DNA of 64,000 nucleotides, from contig NZ_CP116939.1 in the NCBI RefSeq assembly GCF_050219315.1, positions 1,736,001-1,800,000 of the forward strand. The letters are read 5' to 3'. This DNA comes from Megasphaera_A sueciensis. GTDB taxonomy: Bacteria; Bacillota; Negativicutes; Veillonellales; Megasphaeraceae. Below the pieces are notes generated by a model, which saw nothing but the letters and a program-made list of their open reading frames with translations, did no database searches and was not told the DNA's origin. Numbering within the stretch: the stretch's first letter is position 1; each line of letters starts with the position of its first letter. A program made the translations under genes and the position numbers. This document shows positions 46,181-53,897 of the stretch, piece after piece.

Positions 46181-46729
46181 TTATTGATCATCCACTACAA
46201 TTACCAGAATTTCCAGCGGACCGTGAACACCAACGGTGCCGACACATTCAATATCGGCAGTACGGCTCGGACCGGTAATAAAACCTACAAAATTAGGCAT
46301 TTCAGGCATTGCACTAAGCATATCTATCATTGTGTCCAGGTTATCCAAAATAGTAGACCGTTTAATAATAACAATAGAAAACGGCGGCATAATAGCAGCA
46401 ATACGTTCATCCACATTTTGATGCAGCTGAATAACCGATCCCAAATCTGCAAGACCATACTGTGCATCAATAATACCAACCTGATCTGTTTCGCAATTCA
46501 AACGAATATGATCCGTGTGAACCGTAATGCCTGCAGTCTTCAATCCTTCTGCAATGCCAAGTTCCTTAACGTATTCTGTTTGAACAACGGCTGCTGTAGT
46601 ATCTCCTCTATCGGAAAATACCTTCTTCAATGTCGGAATCAATTCTGCCTTGCTGCAATGTGCACATTGTCCACTCAAGGCAGTCAATTTTTCCTCAAAG
46701 CTCTGATACAATTCATCTGCTTTTTCCAT
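46181..46729 (-). CDS. lutC: Lactate utilisation protein LutC (LUD domain)
   Basis: LUD-domain protein of 182 aa, the third component of the LutABC lactate oxidation system. Typical features are LIPTLKKVFSDRGDTTAAVVQTEY, GLADLGSVIQLHQNVDERIAAIMPPFSIVII and FVGFITGPSRTADIECVGTVGVHGPLEI, the conserved C-terminus. I place the start at the ATG 46729 (AGAGG seven bases upstream) rather than the overlapping GTG. First gene of the lut-men-fix run. Confidence 0.92.
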   Translation of the reverse strand: MEKADELYQSFEEKLTALSGQCAHCSKAELIPTLKKVFSDRGDTTAAVVQTEYVKELGIAEGLKTAGITVHTDHIRLNCETDQVGIIDAQYGLADLGSVIQLHQNVDERIAAIMPPFSIVIIKRSTILDNLDTMIDMLSAMPEMPNFVGFITGPSRTADIECVGTVGVHGPLEILVIVVDDQ

Positions 46730-46770
46730 TTTCACACCTCTTTCATAAAAATAGCACTGATAAAACGTAG

Positions 46771-46794
46771 GTCATTCCTCTATCTGGGGATGAC
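46771..46794 (-). promoter_or_regulatory. Inverted repeat upstream of lutC
   Basis: GTCATTCC (46771-46778) and GGGGATGAC (46786-46794) form a near-perfect inverted repeat about 42 bases before the lutC start. Position suits an operator for a lactate-responsive GntR-type regulator, but no such gene is adjacent. No convincing -10/-35 pair could be picked in the very AT-rich flank. Confidence 0.4.
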
Positions 46795-47611
46795 ATAAAA
46801 TAAAAAAAATGTCAAGCCCAAAGAAATTTTAAAGTAGATTTTTCCATACCACCTCACTAAAATCCTCACCCCGTCAACAGAATGAGGAAAGCGTTTCTCC
46901 ATATAGAATAAAACATACGCAATAAAAGGAATTTATTTAAAACCAACAGAAACAAGTAGTATAAAACAACTAATACTTTCACCTAAATACTGTTATCATG
47001 TAAAATCACAACTGTCTCTTTACGTATTGTCCATAAAATAGATAAAACTATAATATAAAAAAGCCTATAAGCCTATAGCAGTATCGGCAATTCTTAAAAA
47101 ATAAGGTACAGCCAACATTGTTTAACATATCTACCATCCGGCAGGCTTTGGCAATAACGTCCAAGTCTATTAAAAATCTTGCAATTTTCCTTACTTAAAT
47201 TATTCTGTTGAAATAAATTCCGTTGAGATTATGCTTATATTATACAATTTCATTGTTAATTTTACAATAACGCTATGCATTTTATTCATCTATTTTATTG
47301 TTAAATTCACATTATAACTATGTGTTTTATTTATAGGATAAGCATATCTTATGTAATAATGCCACATTTTAGTAAAAACTTATACAAAATGTGGTTTTAT
47401 GAATAATAAAAAAAGTTTCTCCGGACAGATAAAAAAAAAGAAATCCTTTTCATATATTACAATAACGCATTTTACGAACGCAAACTTTGTGATTTTTTTA
47501 ACATATAATTTCCTATTCAAATTTAAACTCAGCAACTTGTATAAAAATATATTAAAAATCGGCAACGCATTTTCTCTAAGGAAATATACGCTGCCGATAA
47601 AATCATACATA
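46795..47611. other. Gene-poor AT-rich region
   Basis: About 800 bases with no supported gene. Short frames on both strands at 47380-47647 are low-complexity (Phe/Lys-rich) and lack ribosome sites. Two imperfect direct repeats of about 39 bp lie at 47251-47289 and 47296-47334 (shared core ATTGTTAA...ACTATG/GCTATG...TTTTATT). A 9-bp inverted repeat, CCACATTTT (47362) / AAAATGTGG (47386), follows. It could be a decayed segment or a long regulatory gap. Confidence 0.5.
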
Positions 47612-47749
47612 CTACCATTTATAAAAAGATGCCACACAAAATCCTAGCATAACAATAAGAATAAGCATATTCAACAATGTAAAACCACTATATGCAAGCC
47701 ATCCGGCAGCTATAACCGTAAGCACCGTAAATAAAGCCTTCTTCTTCAT
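47612..47749 (-). CDS. Small membrane protein (45 aa)
   Basis: A 45-residue frame starting MKKKALFTVLTVIAAG and ending CVASFYKW. A lysine-rich start and almost continuous hydrophobic segments (about 5-22 and 25-42) predict one or two membrane helices. GGGGGCGG is seven bases before the ATG. It starts 20 bases after the M20 peptidase stop on the same strand, so it would share the SAM-riboswitch-controlled transcript. No family is recognised. Confidence 0.5.
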   Translation of the reverse strand: MKKKALFTVLTVIAAGWLAYSGFTLLNMLILIVMLGFCVASFYKW

Positions 47750-47768
47750 GAAAATACCGCCCCCGCTT

Positions 47769-49100
47769 TTAATATTCCAGCAAAAATGTCTTGAAAAACT
47801 GTTTTGATCCCGGCAATGCATCAACCGGAATTCTTTCATTAACCTGATGAGCCCCACCCCAGCGATGATCCACCAAAAACCCATCAAAGCGGAATACGCG
47901 CCGGACAACAGGTGTATAATAATGTGTATCCGTAGCTCCCAGCATAAGAAACGGAACAAGAATAATGTTCTTCCCATAAAGCGTATGAAGTACCCTTTCT
48001 ACCGTTCTATAATCATCACTATCCGGCGTCGAGGTAGGCATGGGATCTTCTCCTGAAACATGGCGCAGCCGGACTCCTTCAGGCAAAAATTGCTGTAAAT
48101 ATTGCATGACCGATTCTATGGTATCTCCCTGCAATATGCGGCAGCTCATTGTCATCCCTACATGGGAAGGAAGGACATTCGGCTGATTGCTGGCCTGCGC
48201 CATTGTAAATGCAAAAGTGGTATGAAGCATAGCATCTAGTTCAGGATCCTGACGTGCCAGTGCACACAACTCCTCCCAATATTTTTTCGGCTCTTGATAA
48301 ATTCTTTTTTTATCTCCATCTTCAACTGCCGCGGCTGCTTTAAGCTGTGCTTCTGCCAATGGAATCAATCGATACGGATACGGATGTGCTTCAATATCTA
48401 CAATTGCTTTAGCCACTGCGCCCAAAGCGGTTCCCAATCCAGGTTTGCTGGCATGCCCCCCCGCGGAATCTTTATAAATTTCAATATTAACACAAGCTTT
48501 TTCACCTAACCCGATCCGTGCAACAAGCTTATTGTCTTTGCCACGGACAATAGAACCACCTTCGTCAAAGGTACAGCCAATCGTCACACCTTCCGTTTGC
48601 AGATTTTGGCATAATAAACGTGCACCATCCGGACCATCAGCCCGATAAATCTCTTCCCCAAATCCCAAGGAAATATATAAATCATACGGTGGACGCCAAC
48701 CAGAAGCAAATACATCTTCTACCGCTTCCATCTCTGCGGCAAGCAAATGCTTGCAATCTGTTGTACCACGACCGTATACGCAGTCATCCACTAATTCTCC
48801 TGAAAAAGGATCATATGTCCACTGCGCTAAATCACCAACCTCCACCACATCTTGATGCGCCATAAGCATAAGCGGTTCTTTTACCGGATTATCTGCCTTA
48901 AAACAAAATTGCAATCCTGCTTCGCCTATTTCCGTCAATCGAAATTCACGATAAATCGTTGGATAAAATTTCTGCAGCCACTGATGCAGTTTGCCAAATT
49001 CCCGCCAATCAACTTTATTGCCATATTCATTGGATATGGTAGCGCATTGAATTATTTTTTGAAAATGCGCTGTCATTTTTTTATCTTTCGTAACCTTCAT
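47769..49100 (-). CDS. M20-family metallopeptidase (CPG70/PM20D1-like)
   Basis: Dizinc carboxypeptidase/aminoacylase family member of about 443 aa. Metal and catalytic residues are all visible: LMAHQDVV (His, Asp), YGRGTTDCKH (bridging Asp), FGEEIY (Glu-Glu), and a C-terminal DHRWGGAHQVNERIP His. The lid domain begins around GLGEKACVNIEIYKDSAGGHAS. There is no signal peptide, so it is cytoplasmic. I place the start at the ATG 49100, with GAGG eight bases upstream. It follows metQ by 40 bases and probably shares its SAM-riboswitch control, hinting at release of methionine or another S-amino acid from an N-acyl or dipeptide form. Confidence 0.85.
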   Translation of the reverse strand: MKVTKDKKMTAHFQKIIQCATISNEYGNKVDWREFGKLHQWLQKFYPTIYREFRLTEIGEAGLQFCFKADNPVKEPLMLMAHQDVVEVGDLAQWTYDPFSGELVDDCVYGRGTTDCKHLLAAEMEAVEDVFASGWRPPYDLYISLGFGEEIYRADGPDGARLLCQNLQTEGVTIGCTFDEGGSIVRGKDNKLVARIGLGEKACVNIEIYKDSAGGHASKPGLGTALGAVAKAIVDIEAHPYPYRLIPLAEAQLKAAAAVEDGDKKRIYQEPKKYWEELCALARQDPELDAMLHTTFAFTMAQASNQPNVLPSHVGMTMSCRILQGDTIESVMQYLQQFLPEGVRLRHVSGEDPMPTSTPDSDDYRTVERVLHTLYGKNIILVPFLMLGATDTHYYTPVVRRVFRFDGFLVDHRWGGAHQVNERIPVDALPGSKQFFKTFLLEY

Positions 49101-49140
49101 GTCATGCACCTCGAATACTTAGATTGATTTCCTTTTTATT

Positions 49141-49968
49141 CTACCACGCCGGAACAAGAACACCCGCAAATTCCTTGTCAATATAATCTTTTACTGCCTG
49201 TGATTGAAATGCTTTAACAAATTTTTTATAAGCCGGGTTGTCTTTATCTGCTTCGCGGGCAGCGATAATATTAACATACGGACTCGTATTATCTTCTACG
49301 GCAATACCATCTTTTTGACTGTTAAGACCGGCAGAAATAGCATAGCCTGCATTAATAACAGAGGCCGCTGTATCATCCAAGGAACGGGGAAGCTGTGCTG
49401 CTTCCAATTCAATAATACGAAGATGCTTAGGGTTATCCACAATATCTTGAACGGTTACCTTCGTTGGTTCTTTTCCCTTTGTCAGCGTTATCCATCCTTG
49501 TTTCTGCAACAGCAACAACGCCCGTCCACCGTTCGATGGATCATTAGGAATAGCAATCGTCGCTCCATCGGGTATATCTCCAACGGTTTTATATTTATGG
49601 GAGTATAACCCTAACGGAGCTAAATAGGTTTGTCCTATACTAACTAAATGTGTACCATTTTTTTCATTAAAAGCATCTAAAAAAGGTTTATGCTGAAAAG
49701 AATTTAAGTCAATATCTCCACTGGCCAATGCCTGATCTGGTGTTACATAATCGGAAAAAGTTTTTACATGCACCGTCAAGCCTTCTTTAGCTGCTTCTTT
49801 TGTTACCAAGTCCATGATTTGTTCACTGGCACCCGGTGTAACACCAACAGTAATTTCCTTTTTTTCCTGCGAAGCAGAGCTACTTTGATTTCCACATCCT
49901 GCAAACAAGCTTGCCGCAGTAAACAGCGCAAGCGCAACAAGTACAATTTTTTTACATCTCATTTTCAT
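49141..49968 (-). CDS. metQ: Methionine-binding lipoprotein MetQ
   Basis: NlpA-family lipoprotein of 275 aa for D/L-methionine uptake through MetNI. Signal with lipobox FAGCGNQ. Diagnostic segments are KEITVGVTPGASEQIMDLV, FSDYVTPDQALASGDIDLNSFQHKPFLD, IAIPNDPSNGGRALLLLQKQGWI and EAAQLPRSLDD. The S-box leader upstream supports methionine rather than another ligand. The MetN ATPase and MetI permease are not adjacent, so this is an orphan binding protein. Confidence 0.92.
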   Translation of the reverse strand: MKMRCKKIVLVALALFTAASLFAGCGNQSSSASQEKKEITVGVTPGASEQIMDLVTKEAAKEGLTVHVKTFSDYVTPDQALASGDIDLNSFQHKPFLDAFNEKNGTHLVSIGQTYLAPLGLYSHKYKTVGDIPDGATIAIPNDPSNGGRALLLLQKQGWITLTKGKEPTKVTVQDIVDNPKHLRIIELEAAQLPRSLDDTAASVINAGYAISAGLNSQKDGIAVEDNTSPYVNIIAAREADKDNPAYKKFVKAFQSQAVKDYIDKEFAGVLVPAW

Positions 49969-49988
49969 CTCTCCTTAATAAAATTAAC

Positions 49989-50019
49989 AAAAAAATCTTC
50001 GTCAAAAAAGACGAAGATT
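49989..50019 (-). terminator. Expression-platform terminator of the SAM-I riboswitch
   Basis: Stem AATCTTCGTC/GACGAAGATT (49994-50003 with 50010-50019) followed on the minus strand by seven T. It lies between the aptamer and metQ, so ligand binding would end transcription before the gene. Confidence 0.9.
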
Positions 50020-50032
50020 AATAACGTAATCG

Positions 50033-50127
50033 ATCATCTTTCGAAATATTTCGCTGGAATTGGCACCTTTCCTTACGGAAGGTTGCCGCAGTGTCATAGG
50101 GCCAATCCCTCAACTGCTCTGGATGAT
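50033..50127 (-). promoter_or_regulatory. SAM-I riboswitch (S-box) aptamer
   Basis: Read on the minus strand the element has P1 ATCATC pairing with GATGAT, then GAGCAGTTGAGGGATTGGCC, GCGGCAACC, a P3 hairpin TTCCGTAAGGAA, AGGTGCCAATTCCAGC and GAAAGATGAT. These match the conserved S-box core (GAGGGA, GGCAACC, GGTGCxAATTCC). The aptamer would bind S-adenosylmethionine and favour the terminator at 49989-50019, shutting off metQ and the downstream peptidase when SAM is high. Confidence 0.95.
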
Positions 50128-50150
50128 ATCGTTATGAAATTGTTGTTGCT

Positions 50151-50180
50151 ATTCTAACATGCCGCTCCTTGTGCTGTCAA
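50151..50180 (-). promoter_or_regulatory. Promoter of the SAM-riboswitch transcript
   Basis: Minus strand TTGACA (50175-50180), 18 bases, TAGAAT (50151-50156). The aptamer begins about 24 bases downstream of the -10, a usual S-box leader arrangement. Confidence 0.75.
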
Positions 50181-50197
50181 TACAAAATTACCGTCTC

Positions 50198-51499
50198 TTA
50201 TTGTACTGCTTTATATACCATAGAAATGATATCGCCATAGCTTACGGTCTTAAAATCATCTGTAACAAAGGTATTAAGTTGTCCTGGTACATTCGGTTCG
50301 TGAATCCGATTGGTTAAAAGAATAATGCATAAATTATATTTAGGATCAATGACAATATCCGTTCCCGTCCACCCCGTATGCGCTATAGCCTGAGAACTAG
50401 CATAAGAACCAAACTCCCATTCCTGATTTTGTAAACAATTTACATTCCACCCCAATGCAAATCGGGTATTGCGAGGGCGCATGTAGTCATCTATAACGTG
50501 AGGACTGCAAAGTGTGTAATTGCCATATCCCCCCTTGTTAAGTATAAGCTGTGCCAAAACAGCCAAATCTTCAGCCCGTGAAAACAAACCCGCATGACCG
50601 GATACTCCTTTCATGGAGTACCATGCTTTTTCATCCTGTACCTGTCCCTGTAAAGTGCCTGTACGTATCCCGGGAAAAGTTACCATTCCCCAACGCGTAT
50701 TGCCACAAGGTTCCGTAGCAGCACAATCTTCTGGCTTAAATCCTTTACACAGCGGATTAAACAATGTATGGGTCAACCCTAATGGCCGATAAATCACATT
50801 CTCCGTATATGTATCCAGTCTTTGCTTTGTAATTTTTTCTATTACCGCACAAAGAATCATATAATCCGTGTCACTATACTGTATCTTCGTCCCCGTAGGA
50901 TAAGAAAGCGGAATAGTATCTAAAAGTTTTAATGTCTTATCTCTATTCAAAGAATAAAAAGCGCCTGCCTGGGGTTTATAAAAACATATTTCCGGAGAAA
51001 AACCAGCTGTATGATCCATAAGATCACAAAGGCGGATTTTCTCACGACCATCACTGGTAAACTTAGGTAAATACGTCGATACCAAATCATCAGGACGAAC
51101 TTTCCCCTCTCCTGTAAGCCTCATAAAAGCAAAAATCGCAGCATATATTTTCGTATTAGAAGCAATATCAAACAGGGTATCCACAGTCATAAGTTGACGC
51201 TTTTTTTCGGGGAGCAGTTGTTTTTGATCATACATTTTTGCCCAGCCATATGCTGTTTCTTTTATAATTTTTCCATCTTTTGCCACAAGCAGAACTGCTC
51301 CGGGAAATCCTCGTTTAACATCGTTTTCTATCACTGAATCAATACCTTGCAACTGCTTTCCCATACCATTGGAAGAAGGTGGGATTTCTTTGGTTAGAAC
51401 CGGATAATGCTGCATTGCTTGCGGCGTAATATCCTTCGCAAATGCAGGCATCGTCAACATCATAATAAAAATGATAACTTGAAATAGGTTGCGTCTCAC
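50198..51499 (-). CDS. Exported beta-lactamase-fold serine hydrolase
   Basis: A 433-aa protein with a signal peptide ending PAFAKD, so exported. It has the class C beta-lactamase/esterase fold: nucleophile Ser114 and Lys117 in IASNTKIY (SxxK), Tyr in QYSDTDYM (YxD in place of YxN), and a C-terminal HTGWTGTDIV (HxG). The domain includes LCDLMDHTAGF and SGHAGLFSRAEDLA, common to PBP4*-like/YbbE hydrolases. More likely a peptidoglycan or ester hydrolase than a true resistance enzyme. Monocistronic and ending near the metQ promoter. Confidence 0.82.
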   Translation of the reverse strand: MRRNLFQVIIFIMMLTMPAFAKDITPQAMQHYPVLTKEIPPSSNGMGKQLQGIDSVIENDVKRGFPGAVLLVAKDGKIIKETAYGWAKMYDQKQLLPEKKRQLMTVDTLFDIASNTKIYAAIFAFMRLTGEGKVRPDDLVSTYLPKFTSDGREKIRLCDLMDHTAGFSPEICFYKPQAGAFYSLNRDKTLKLLDTIPLSYPTGTKIQYSDTDYMILCAVIEKITKQRLDTYTENVIYRPLGLTHTLFNPLCKGFKPEDCAATEPCGNTRWGMVTFPGIRTGTLQGQVQDEKAWYSMKGVSGHAGLFSRAEDLAVLAQLILNKGGYGNYTLCSPHVIDDYMRPRNTRFALGWNVNCLQNQEWEFGSYASSQAIAHTGWTGTDIVIDPKYNLCIILLTNRIHEPNVPGQLNTFVTDDFKTVSYGDIISMVYKAVQ

Positions 51500-51584
51500 A
51501 GCAATGCCTCCTTTCCTACCATATTATATCATGTTAAGTATATACTCATACTAAAGCTTTTTTATTTTCAACAAAAATACAGGT

Positions 51585-51644
51585 AAAAAAGTGAACTCAA
51601 TAAGGGATCCCTTTTCCGGAGTCCTTTATTGGGTTCGCTTTTTT
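51585..51644 (-). terminator. Bidirectional terminator between porin and beta-lactamase-fold gene
   Basis: AAAAAAGTGAACTCAATAA (from 51585) pairs with TTTATTGGGTTCGCTTTTTT (to 51644) with two G:U pairs, flanked by A and T runs. It ends the hydrolase/porin operon about 50 bases after the porin stop. Confidence 0.85.
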
Positions 51645-51694
51645 GTGTAGGAAGATGTTGCCTACATAATGAATTTTACAAAAATCTTTTATAT

Positions 51695-53080
51695 TTAGAA
51701 GAAGAAATTAAAGGTTGACTGCCAGCTATTATTTAGCTTATCTCCATCAATATATTTAATGCGGTCATATGTCAAGGTCCATTGTACATTACGCCATGGT
51801 ACATAGACAAAATCAGCCCGCCATGCATTGATACCGTCCAGTGCATTTTGCCAATTACCATCCACATCCGTCGTAAGCGGAACCCAACTAAAAGCACCTC
51901 GATTCCACAAACCGGCTACACCGCTTGGCAAATGTCGATAGGAAATTCCCCATCCCCAATCTCCTTGTTTAAACGGATTGACCATATTCGTGTATAAGGC
52001 CGGCATATAATTTGTTGCCTTGTATTTAGATTGAAGAGCAATAAAATAACCATTTTGTTTGCCAGAGGCATGTCCGTAAGCATAATTGCTGGGATTAGCA
52101 TTATTATGTGCATATTCAAAGGATAGTGCCAATTTTGGTGTAATTTCAATAGCACCGTTAATGACGCGCAAATCCAAATCGTCAACTGTATCAGAATAGC
52201 TTTGACGTAATGCATACGCACCGATATCCATTTTACCATTCGGCTTATACTGCGCTTCCATAAATTTAACGCGTTGTCCCGATGATATTAAATAAGAACT
52301 ATTAGCTAAGCCGCCTCGGAAAGTCCATTTATCTTGCTTACGAGTATAGTATACTCCTTCCGTATCACCTGTATTGCCAAAGAAAGCGCCTTTCCCCGGA
52401 TATAATTGCATTTTACCAATTTCAAGCGTACCGCCAAGCATATTTTTTCCTGTCATCCAGAATCGATCAAAGCGAACCGTTTCAGACGTATTTGACTGCC
52501 AATTCCACTTCGCCTGCACTAAGCGCGAATTCCATGTCCATCTATCCCCTACGTCCGCACTCATATATACCCGGATACGTTCCATTAACTGATCGGAATT
52601 CTTAATATTTTTCCCCGTAACCCAGGCCCCTCCACTGTTATTGCCTAAGCTATTATGTGTATATTCAATACGATTATCAAAAAAGAAATTCACATTAGGC
52701 TTAGCTGTCAACTTTACCGCTGCCGGAGCTGATTGCGTCGATTGAACCGCACCAATTTTCTCCAAATCCTGCGCATATTCTACAGCTAACTTTTCAATGA
52801 CACGTTTTTGTTCCGGTGTTGCTTCATCTATTTTGGTCATTGCGTTAGCTACCAAAATAGACATTTCATACCGTGTCACCGTCCGTTTCCCATCAAAGCG
52901 TGTCACATCTCCTGATACGACACCTTCTTGGGTTAATTGTTTAATTGCACTATAAGACCAGTCATTCACAGGAACATCATAAAAAATGGCCGAAGGGGCG
53001 GCAAACCCTGAAATAGTTACACCCACAGCCATTATAAACGTCATCACTGCCAAAACATTTTTTGACATTCTTTTTTTCAC
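51695..53080 (-). CDS. SLH-domain outer-membrane porin (OmpM-like)
   Basis: Outer-membrane protein of about 461 aa typical of Negativicutes. A signal peptide (MSKNVLAVMTFIMAVGVTIS, cleaved after FAA) is followed by one SLH domain (FYDVPVNDWSYSAIKQL ... RYEMSILVANAM), which binds modified peptidoglycan, a short coiled linker (about 95-120) and a 16-18-stranded beta-barrel with alternating aromatic strands ending in Phe (STFNFFF). The GTG at 53080 has GGAGG eight bases upstream; the ATG four codons later is possible. Last gene of the hydrolase operon, it could admit the esters those enzymes split. Confidence 0.9.
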   Translation of the reverse strand: MKKRMSKNVLAVMTFIMAVGVTISGFAAPSAIFYDVPVNDWSYSAIKQLTQEGVVSGDVTRFDGKRTVTRYEMSILVANAMTKIDEATPEQKRVIEKLAVEYAQDLEKIGAVQSTQSAPAAVKLTAKPNVNFFFDNRIEYTHNSLGNNSGGAWVTGKNIKNSDQLMERIRVYMSADVGDRWTWNSRLVQAKWNWQSNTSETVRFDRFWMTGKNMLGGTLEIGKMQLYPGKGAFFGNTGDTEGVYYTRKQDKWTFRGGLANSSYLISSGQRVKFMEAQYKPNGKMDIGAYALRQSYSDTVDDLDLRVINGAIEITPKLALSFEYAHNNANPSNYAYGHASGKQNGYFIALQSKYKATNYMPALYTNMVNPFKQGDWGWGISYRHLPSGVAGLWNRGAFSWVPLTTDVDGNWQNALDGINAWRADFVYVPWRNVQWTLTYDRIKYIDGDKLNNSWQSTFNFFF

Positions 53081-53138
53081 GTTCTTTCCCTCCTTCAATA
53101 GTGTTTAGCTTACATCATGCCTCATACAGTTATGGACA

Positions 53139-53885
53139 TTATAATGATGCAATAAATTGTCGTACTGTTTCTGCAAACAAATCAGGTACTTCTATTTGCG
53201 GATTATGTCCGGACGCCGGCAAAATAACTAAGGATGCATGAGGATACAGTTGTGCTGTTTTTTGTGCTTCCGACAAAGGAACAACTGCGTCTTTCTCTCC
53301 TTGCATGACTAGAACCGGTTTCATAAAGAAAGACGCTTTTTCAGAAAAATCTACAGTAGTCAGCGCCCGGGAATTAGGAATAAACACGTCTTTAGCCAAA
53401 AGACAATCTGCGAGCAAACCTTCCATAAGTGCCGGAGATACCTCTACAGCCAAAGTTGCTTTCAAAGAAGCCAGTAATATTTGTTCGTCTTTCACTACTG
53501 TTTCCAGCAAAGAATAATCAAATGGGCCCATGCCTCCGATATAGGCTGAATCTACAAGAATCATAGCCTTCAAATAACTCGGCATATCCACCGCCAGCTG
53601 CATGGCTACTGCTCCGCCAAGAGAATGTCCCGCGACAGTACAAGGAAAAAAATTCTGTTGCCGGAGAATCTCCATAATATCTTCAGCATGCTGTTCTATC
53701 GTTATATCTGTTTTTTCGCGTTCCGATCGACCACATCCCCTCAAATCAACTGCCAGCATGTCGAAAGAATCGTCAAGACGGATCATGGCCGGCCTCCACC
53801 AATGGGAGGAGGCTAAATTACCATGAATAAATAGTATTTTTTCCATCCCGTTTCCAGAACGAAAATAATGAAGCGTTTTCATCAT
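53139..53885 (-). CDS. Alpha/beta hydrolase
   Basis: Cytoplasmic alpha/beta-hydrolase of 248 aa. The oxyanion segment is FIHGNLASSHWW, the nucleophile Ser88 lies in AGHSLGGA, the acid is Asp in GEKDAVVP and the base is His in ASGHNPQIE. DLRGCGRSE is the family strand. It closely resembles the broken gene at 55368-55780 (HGNLASSxWW, DLRGCGxS), so the two are duplicates. An esterase or lactonase role is likely; the substrate is unknown. 12 bases after the secreted esterase gene. Confidence 0.85.
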   Translation of the reverse strand: MMKTLHYFRSGNGMEKILFIHGNLASSHWWRPAMIRLDDSFDMLAVDLRGCGRSEREKTDITIEQHAEDIMEILRQQNFFPCTVAGHSLGGAVAMQLAVDMPSYLKAMILVDSAYIGGMGPFDYSLLETVVKDEQILLASLKATLAVEVSPALMEGLLADCLLAKDVFIPNSRALTTVDFSEKASFFMKPVLVMQGEKDAVVPLSEAQKTAQLYPHASLVILPASGHNPQIEVPDLFAETVRQFIASL

Positions 53886-53897
53886 ACGTTACCTCTT

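Noticed and set aside
47251..47334. CRISPR-like repeats
   Set aside because: Only two imperfect 39-bp copies nearly adjoining, no spacers and no cas genes.
47380..47647. Overlapping AT-rich frames on both strands
   Set aside because: Low-complexity Phe/Lys-rich translations, no start signals; chance frames in AT-rich DNA.
50198..51499. Beta-lactamase resistance gene
   Set aside because: SxxK is present but the second motif is YSD and the neighbourhood suggests a general esterase or PBP4*-like hydrolase.
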